Assembly: GCA_001794525.1 (NCBI GenBank)
Contig: MGJZ01000031.1
Location: 1-9,249 of the forward strand
Length of the DNA stretch: 9,249 bases
Direction: 5' to 3'
Origin: Candidatus Yanofskybacteria bacterium RIFCSPHIGHO2_02_FULL_50_12
Lineage (GTDB): Bacteria > Patescibacteriota > Minisyncoccia > 2-02-FULL-40-12 > GWA2-44-9
In this document: one piece after another, positions 6,601-9,249 of the stretch
How the letters are laid out: each line of letters opens with the position of its first letter
Numbering within the stretch: position 1 is the stretch's first letter
Made by a program: the position numbers and the translations under genes
The notes under the pieces: model-generated
The model's database searches: none
Seen by the model: only the letters and a program-made list of their open reading frames with translations
Told to the model about the DNA's origin: nothing

Positions 6601-6629
6601 ACTATATTGTGAAGTATACTGGTTTTCAT
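6601..6629 (-). promoter_or_regulatory. probable promoter of the phosphatase operon
   Basis: On the minus strand ATGAAA (6629-6624) and TATAGT (6606-6601) are 17 bp apart, matching the spacing and -10 hexamer of the promoters at 42-70 and 8798-8826. It begins directly after the T tract of the ABC terminator. Transcription would start near 6594, leaving a leader of about 40 nt before ATG 6554. Confidence 0.5.
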
Positions 6630-6660
6630 AAAAAGAAAAAGCGGCCCTTTACGGGCCGCT
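6630..6660 (-). terminator. strong intrinsic terminator of the ABC transporter gene
   Basis: On the minus strand AGCGGCCC (6660-6653), loop GTAAA, GGGCCGCT (6647-6640), then TTTTCTTTTT. The stem begins 5 nt after the TAA stop of the ABC gene. This separates the exporter unit from the phosphatase operon. Confidence 0.9.
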
Positions 6661-6665
6661 GACAC

Positions 6666-8453
6666 TTATCCTTGCGGGTCATTGACCCGCTTTTGGTGTT
6701 CGTGATACTTCAGCCAGAGGTCTCTGAATTGAGATGACTCTGCTAACAGTTCGGCCAATGTACCTGAAGCGGTAATCGTACCATTCTCAAAGAGGTAGAT
6801 TCGATCGAACATCGGTAGGAGGTGCAATTTATGAATGGATGAGATGATTGTCTTATCCCGAAATCCACGGAATATATTCTCATAGACTTTCATCTCAGTC
6901 ACGATATCGAGACTGCTCGTAGGCTCATCCAGAAGAACAATCTCTTTATCGTGGCAAGCCAGTAACCCCCGTGCCAGTGCGAGTCGCTGCTGTTGCCCTT
7001 CACTAAGATTCACACCCTTCTCTTTGACCATCGACTCAAACTTTCGCGGCAAAGCTTCAATTACTTCAGTGACACAAGCCATGTCGGTGTAATGCCGAAT
7101 GATCGCCATGCCGTATTCAGCGCCCATCGTGAGATTTCCAACGATTGTTTTCGCTAACAGCTCAGGTTTTTGAGGAACCAGTGCGGTGATTGAGCTTATT
7201 CCAGCAAACCCGCCTGGAATCACTTCTCCATCCACCGTCAGACGAACAGCACGCAACGGATATAGCGCCAACATGAGTTTTAATAGCGTTGATTTTCCGC
7301 TCCCTGTTGTACCAATAAAGGCGATCCTCTCTCCACGATTTACACATAACGAAATATGCTCAAGGTGGAGATCGGCTCCTTCATCAGTGTGGTACGAGAA
7401 ATTCAGATCCTCAATACAGAGGCGTCGCCATTGTTCAGGAAGACCCCGCGTGGGTAGTTCTTTGTTCTTGAATTCTTTGGCCAGCTCTTCTGCATTCACT
7501 ACTCGAGACTTCTGCTTGACCGTCTGGCTATATTTTTCGGCAAACCGATTGAACAGGCCGCTAATTTTACCCAGATAGTACCAGAGCAGAAAAACATCAC
7601 CTGCAAGTACTCCCGGACCCGTGCCAATATGCTGTCGGAAATAGATCGCGGTGATTACTCCTGCAGTAAAGGTGCAACACATGTTAACGGAGAACCACTT
7701 CCATTCGTTGAGGCAGATATTTTTCCAGTACAAGGCCTTGGGCTTGTCGATCTGATTGGCAATGGATTGAATTACCAACCGCTCTACCCGCAAAATGACT
7801 ATTGTTGTGATATTAGTAATCGCATCAATTACACTCTCCGAGACATGATTGCCCATACGATTTAGTTCGTCATACTGACTCATCATTACTCGGTCGAATC
7901 GGATGACTACCCAGGCTGTGACGACAATCATCACAAACACGATGAGCCCGGCCGGAGGGCTGAAGTAGATCAGCATGCCCCAACTCACAATAAGCTCGAC
8001 GAGCGACGCTATCGGTGCATAGCCTTCTTCTGAAAAGTCTGTCATTGCCCAAGCGCCGTTTTCGACTTTGTTGATCGTATCGCCGGTGTGATGGTCGGTG
8101 TGCCATTGCATAGGTAGCATCATCACGCCGCTCAGCAGAAACTTGCGATAGTTTGTGCCAACGAGAAATGAATTTTGCCTTTCAATAACTCGGCCTCGGC
8201 CATGGATCATCCAGAACACGAGATCGAGCAGGAACGGTAAAGCTAGGAGAAGGAATAGCAAATTAATGTTTCTCTCAGTGATTCCTTGCTTCTGAACAAT
8301 GTCGATGATCTTGGCTGCAATGAGTGGACCAAATATCAGTGTAAGTGCATTAGCCACGATAAACATGGTCCAATACTTAATCACTACCGGTCGGTTGCCC
8401 GCCGAATAGTGCCAGGTCTTTCGAAACAGATAGATCAACGGGTTATTCCGCAT
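6666..8453 (-). CDS. ABC exporter half-transporter (membrane domain fused to ATPase)
   Basis: 595 aa, start ATG 8453 with GGGAGG 5 nt upstream. About six membrane helices (roughly 23-50, 64-83, 146-163, 166-185, 255-275, 280-300) are followed by one ATPase domain, the layout of type IV exporters that work as dimers. The ATPase has A-loop Tyr354, Walker A GTTGSGKST (381-389), Q-loop Gln428 in VPQKPELL, signature LSEGQQQR (483-490, Glu in place of the usual second-position Gly), Walker B IVLLDEPTSSLD with Glu510, and H-loop His541. All catalytic positions are present, so it should hydrolyse ATP. There is no N-terminal C39 peptidase domain, so it would not cut a leader from a peptide substrate itself. 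Upstream on the same strand lies a 40-codon gene followed by a hairpin, making that peptide a candidate substrate. Lipid or drug export is equally possible from sequence alone. A strong terminator follows. Confidence 0.92.
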   Translation of the reverse strand: MRNNPLIYLFRKTWHYSAGNRPVVIKYWTMFIVANALTLIFGPLIAAKIIDIVQKQGITERNINLLFLLLALPFLLDLVFWMIHGRGRVIERQNSFLVGTNYRKFLLSGVMMLPMQWHTDHHTGDTINKVENGAWAMTDFSEEGYAPIASLVELIVSWGMLIYFSPPAGLIVFVMIVVTAWVVIRFDRVMMSQYDELNRMGNHVSESVIDAITNITTIVILRVERLVIQSIANQIDKPKALYWKNICLNEWKWFSVNMCCTFTAGVITAIYFRQHIGTGPGVLAGDVFLLWYYLGKISGLFNRFAEKYSQTVKQKSRVVNAEELAKEFKNKELPTRGLPEQWRRLCIEDLNFSYHTDEGADLHLEHISLCVNRGERIAFIGTTGSGKSTLLKLMLALYPLRAVRLTVDGEVIPGGFAGISSITALVPQKPELLAKTIVGNLTMGAEYGMAIIRHYTDMACVTEVIEALPRKFESMVKEKGVNLSEGQQQRLALARGLLACHDKEIVLLDEPTSSLDIVTEMKVYENIFRGFRDKTIISSIHKLHLLPMFDRIYLFENGTITASGTLAELLAESSQFRDLWLKYHEHQKRVNDPQG

Positions 8454-8458
8454 TTATA

Positions 8459-8464
8459 CCTCCC
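8459..8464 (-). promoter_or_regulatory. ribosome binding site of the ABC exporter gene
   Basis: GGGAGG on the minus strand ends 5 nt before ATG 8453. It is one of the few clear Shine-Dalgarno sites in the window, suggesting independent translation initiation after the upstream hairpin. Confidence 0.75.
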
Positions 8465-8490
8465 ATAGTTGTCAAAGTTCTGGCGCCGTT

Positions 8491-8527
8491 AAAACGAACA
8501 GCGCCGCGGATTGCTATCCGCGGCGCT
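8491..8527 (-). terminator. hairpin between the small-peptide gene and the ABC exporter (terminator or attenuator)
   Basis: AGCGCCGCGGAT (8500-8511) and ATCCGCGGCGCT (8516-8527) form a perfect 12-bp stem with a 4-nt loop. On the minus strand it is followed by GTTCGTTTT, a moderately T-rich tail. It starts 15 nt after the peptide stop and ends 47 nt before the exporter start. No convincing promoter is visible between hairpin and exporter, so partial read-through would be needed for exporter expression. Confidence 0.6.
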
Positions 8528-8542
8528 TACCCACAAACGAAA

Positions 8543-8665
8543 TTAATTACGAGAATCCAGGAATCGTTTATGTCTAAATGCCGCGATACAATCGCGAATG
8601 CCAGCACCGACGCCGAAAAGCGCCTGGGTGCGAGGAATATTAATTTGTACATTGTTATTAGACAT
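8543..8665 (-). CDS. small basic peptide, 40 aa, unknown
   Basis: A complete 40-codon frame, ATG 8665 to TAA 8543. An in-frame TAA two codons before the ATG fixes the start. The product has an Asn-rich N-terminus (MSNNN), a glycine-patterned hydrophobic core FGVGAGIRDC at 17-26 with a single Cys26, and a basic end (FRHKRFLDSRN). It has six Lys/Arg against two Asp. There is no signal peptide and no typical double-glycine leader. Support for it being real: a consensus-quality promoter upstream (8775-8803), a hairpin 15 nt after the stop, and a coding-like composition. Against it: there is no clear Shine-Dalgarno site and the frame is short. A 7-codon in-frame mini-ORF (8669-8692), preceded by AGGGG, ends 3 nt before the ATG and could feed ribosomes into it. 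By position it could be a secreted peptide substrate of the next gene, the ABC exporter, or a small regulator. I do not recognise the family. Confidence 0.6.
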   Translation of the reverse strand: MSNNNVQINIPRTQALFGVGAGIRDCIAAFRHKRFLDSRN

Positions 8666-8699
8666 TTTTTACGATTTTGAGTGCCCTACCATTATGGCC

Positions 8700-8719
8700 C
8701 CTGCCTGCCGGCAGGCAGG
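8700..8719. repeat. 20-bp dispersed palindrome typical of candidate-phyla genomes
   Basis: CCTGCCTGCCGGCAGGCAGG is a perfect palindrome. I know this sequence as a repeat scattered through candidate-phyla-radiation genomes, where translation through it gives strings such as ACRQAG or PAGRQAG. Here it sits in the leader of the small-peptide transcript, between its promoter and ATG. The part on the ORF side supplies the AGGGG before the mini-ORF at 8692. Confidence 0.75.
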
Positions 8720-8769
8720 CTTACGGACCGGGCAATCCCTGGACTTAATAATGACAAAAAGTCAGGATA

Positions 8770-8795
8770 TTAGGATTATAGCATACCTATCCTAA
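8770..8795. promoter_or_regulatory. operator-like inverted repeat over the peptide promoter
   Basis: TTAGGAT (8770-8776) and ATCCTAA (8789-8795) are exact reverse complements with 12 bp between them, and a third AGGAT lies at 8764-8768. The left arm overlaps the -10 box of the minus promoter and the right arm lies in its spacer, where a dimeric repressor would block it. This is a structural suggestion only. Confidence 0.35.
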
Positions 8796-8803
8796 ACTTG
8801 CAA
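8775..8803 (-). promoter_or_regulatory. promoter of the small-peptide / ABC unit, sharing its -35 box
   Basis: On the minus strand TTGCAA (8803-8798), a 17-bp spacer and a perfect TATAAT (8780-8775) with the extended -10 TGC before it. Transcription would start near 8768, giving a leader of about 100 nt with the dispersed palindrome. The -35 hexamer is self-complementary and is also the -35 of the + strand promoter. Confidence 0.75.
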
Positions 8804-8826
8804 GTACTTTAAAAGTGTTGTATAGT
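8798..8826 (+). promoter_or_regulatory. promoter of the membrane-anchored protein gene, sharing its -35 box
   Basis: TTGCAA (8798-8803), 17-bp spacer, TATAGT (8821-8826). Transcription would start near 8833, with a leader of about 50 nt before ATG 8884. The hexamer is the centre of the 10-bp palindrome ACTTGCAAGT (8796-8805) and serves the divergent promoter too. Confidence 0.7.
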
Positions 8827-8871
8827 AATGGGAGCTCAAAAGCCTACCTCAATTCGGGGACTGGCGAGGGC

Positions 8872-8877
8872 AAGGAG
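8872..8877 (+). promoter_or_regulatory. ribosome binding site deciding the start at 8884
   Basis: AAGGAG ends 6 nt before ATG 8884. Together with the upstream promoter it marks the + strand frame as real, in preference to the long minus-strand frames over the same DNA. Confidence 0.8.
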
Positions 8878-8883
8878 TAGTAT

Positions 8884-9249
8884 ATGAGTCCTTTGATTTA
8901 TCTCCCTTTGGCCGCAGTCGGGATCGTGGCCCTTTGCCTTTTTGCGGGTTGGACGGAAGTCAGAGCAGGAAACAAGCGAACTTTTGGCCGGCCTGTGATC
9001 TGTGTCTGCAAGGTGGATTCGCGCCGAGTCGGAGTTGCTCTCCGAGATGATCTCCACAGATCGTCCAGAAAATACTGGAAGCGGTACCTGCAAGGCAAAG
9101 AGCGCTACGATGCTTTCCACATTGTCGCGCCAAGCGGACACCGGATTGATGTCTGCCCGGTATATGTCTTTGAAGACTACTCGCGGGAATATCTCACTCT
9201 CGTCAGTCGATGCTATGTCGAGCAGGCCACATTCCATGTGCCTGCGGAA
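8884..9249 (+). CDS. membrane-anchored protein of unknown function, 3' end cut by the window
   Basis: An open frame of 122 codons from ATG 8884 to the window edge, without a stop. Promoter, leader and AAGGAG site are all in place. The N-terminus is one hydrophobic helix (about residues 4-21, LIYLPLAAVGIVALCLFAGW) that could be an uncleaved anchor or a signal peptide. The visible remainder is a soluble, basic domain. It has a Cys-x-Cys at about 40-42 (VICVCKVD), an Arg/Lys/Tyr-rich stretch near 63-77, a strand-like FHIVAPSGHRIDVCPVYVF and further single Cys residues. I do not recognise a family. It is transcribed divergently from the small-peptide and exporter unit from a shared -35 box, so a shared function or opposite regulation is possible. 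Confidence 0.75.
   Translation, partial: MSPLIYLPLAAVGIVALCLFAGWTEVRAGNKRTFGRPVICVCKVDSRRVGVALRDDLHRSSRKYWKRYLQGKERYDAFHIVAPSGHRIDVCPVYVFEDYSREYLTLVSRCYVEQATFHVPAE

Noticed and set aside
6555..6665. GTG 6665 start for the histidine phosphatase
   Set aside because: The added codons are the terminator stem, loop and T tract of the ABC gene, giving a meaningless N-terminus.
8598..8795. 65-codon + strand frame containing ACRQAG
   Set aside because: It is antisense to the small-peptide gene and runs through the dispersed palindrome and the minus promoter; no ribosome site. The ACRQAG string only reports the repeat.
8836..9237. 133-codon minus-strand frame at the right edge
   Set aside because: It starts inside the + gene and would run into that gene's leader; the + strand has promoter, AAGGAG and a hydrophobic N-terminus.
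1..9249. tRNA, rRNA, CRISPR array, insertion sequence or prophage
   Set aside because: No cloverleaf, rRNA motif, regularly spaced repeats, transposase or phage gene was seen on reading both strands.

Overview
The window looks like a chromosomal piece of a candidate-phyla-radiation (Patescibacteria, Parcubacteria-like) bacterium. Four things suggest this: a DUF5652-type two-helix membrane protein; a copy of the 20-bp palindrome CCTGCCTGCCGGCAGGCAGG, which I know as a dispersed repeat that shows up as ACRQAG/PAGRQAG strings in proteins from such genomes; an orphan tgt with no queuosine synthesis genes beside it; and very compact packing with few Shine-Dalgarno sites inside operons. Stops are TAA and TAG and TGA is not read as sense, so the standard bacterial code applies. 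The assignment is an inference.

Layout. The left part is on the + strand: a consensus-like promoter (42-70), an unrecognised secreted protein (93-785) with a terminator on its stop codon, then tgt (805-2004), a tRNA-guanine transglycosylase. tgt carries two perfect inverted repeats of 19 and 17 bp inside its coding sequence. Its 3' end overlaps a converging minus-strand operon by 23 bp.

That operon (transcribed from about 6600 down to 1982) encodes a histidine phosphatase, a PEP-synthase-like phosphotransferase with the ATP-grasp / novel middle / swivelling-His layout of rifampicin phosphotransferase, endonuclease IV, and a DUF5652 protein with a histidine-rich tail. The genes overlap by 8 nt or are separated by 1-2 nt, so they are probably translated together. 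Upstream of it a strong terminator (6630-6660) ends the preceding minus-strand unit, a 595-aa exporter-type ABC half-transporter (6666-8453).

The most interesting part is the right end. Before the ABC gene lies a 40-codon gene (8543-8665, minus) for a small basic peptide, separated from the exporter by a 12-bp GC-rich hairpin. This is the layout of peptide-export loci, where a precursor gene is followed by a leaky terminator and an exporter. Its promoter shares one self-complementary -35 hexamer, TTGCAA (8798-8803), with an oppositely directed promoter; both have exactly 17-bp spacers. The divergent + strand promoter drives a membrane-anchored protein (8884 onward) that runs off the window. 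An inverted repeat resembling an operator covers the peptide-side -10 box, and the dispersed palindrome sits in the peptide leader.

No tRNA, rRNA, CRISPR array or insertion sequence was seen. The only gap in large coding genes longer than 300 bases is 8454-8883, and its contents are listed feature by feature.
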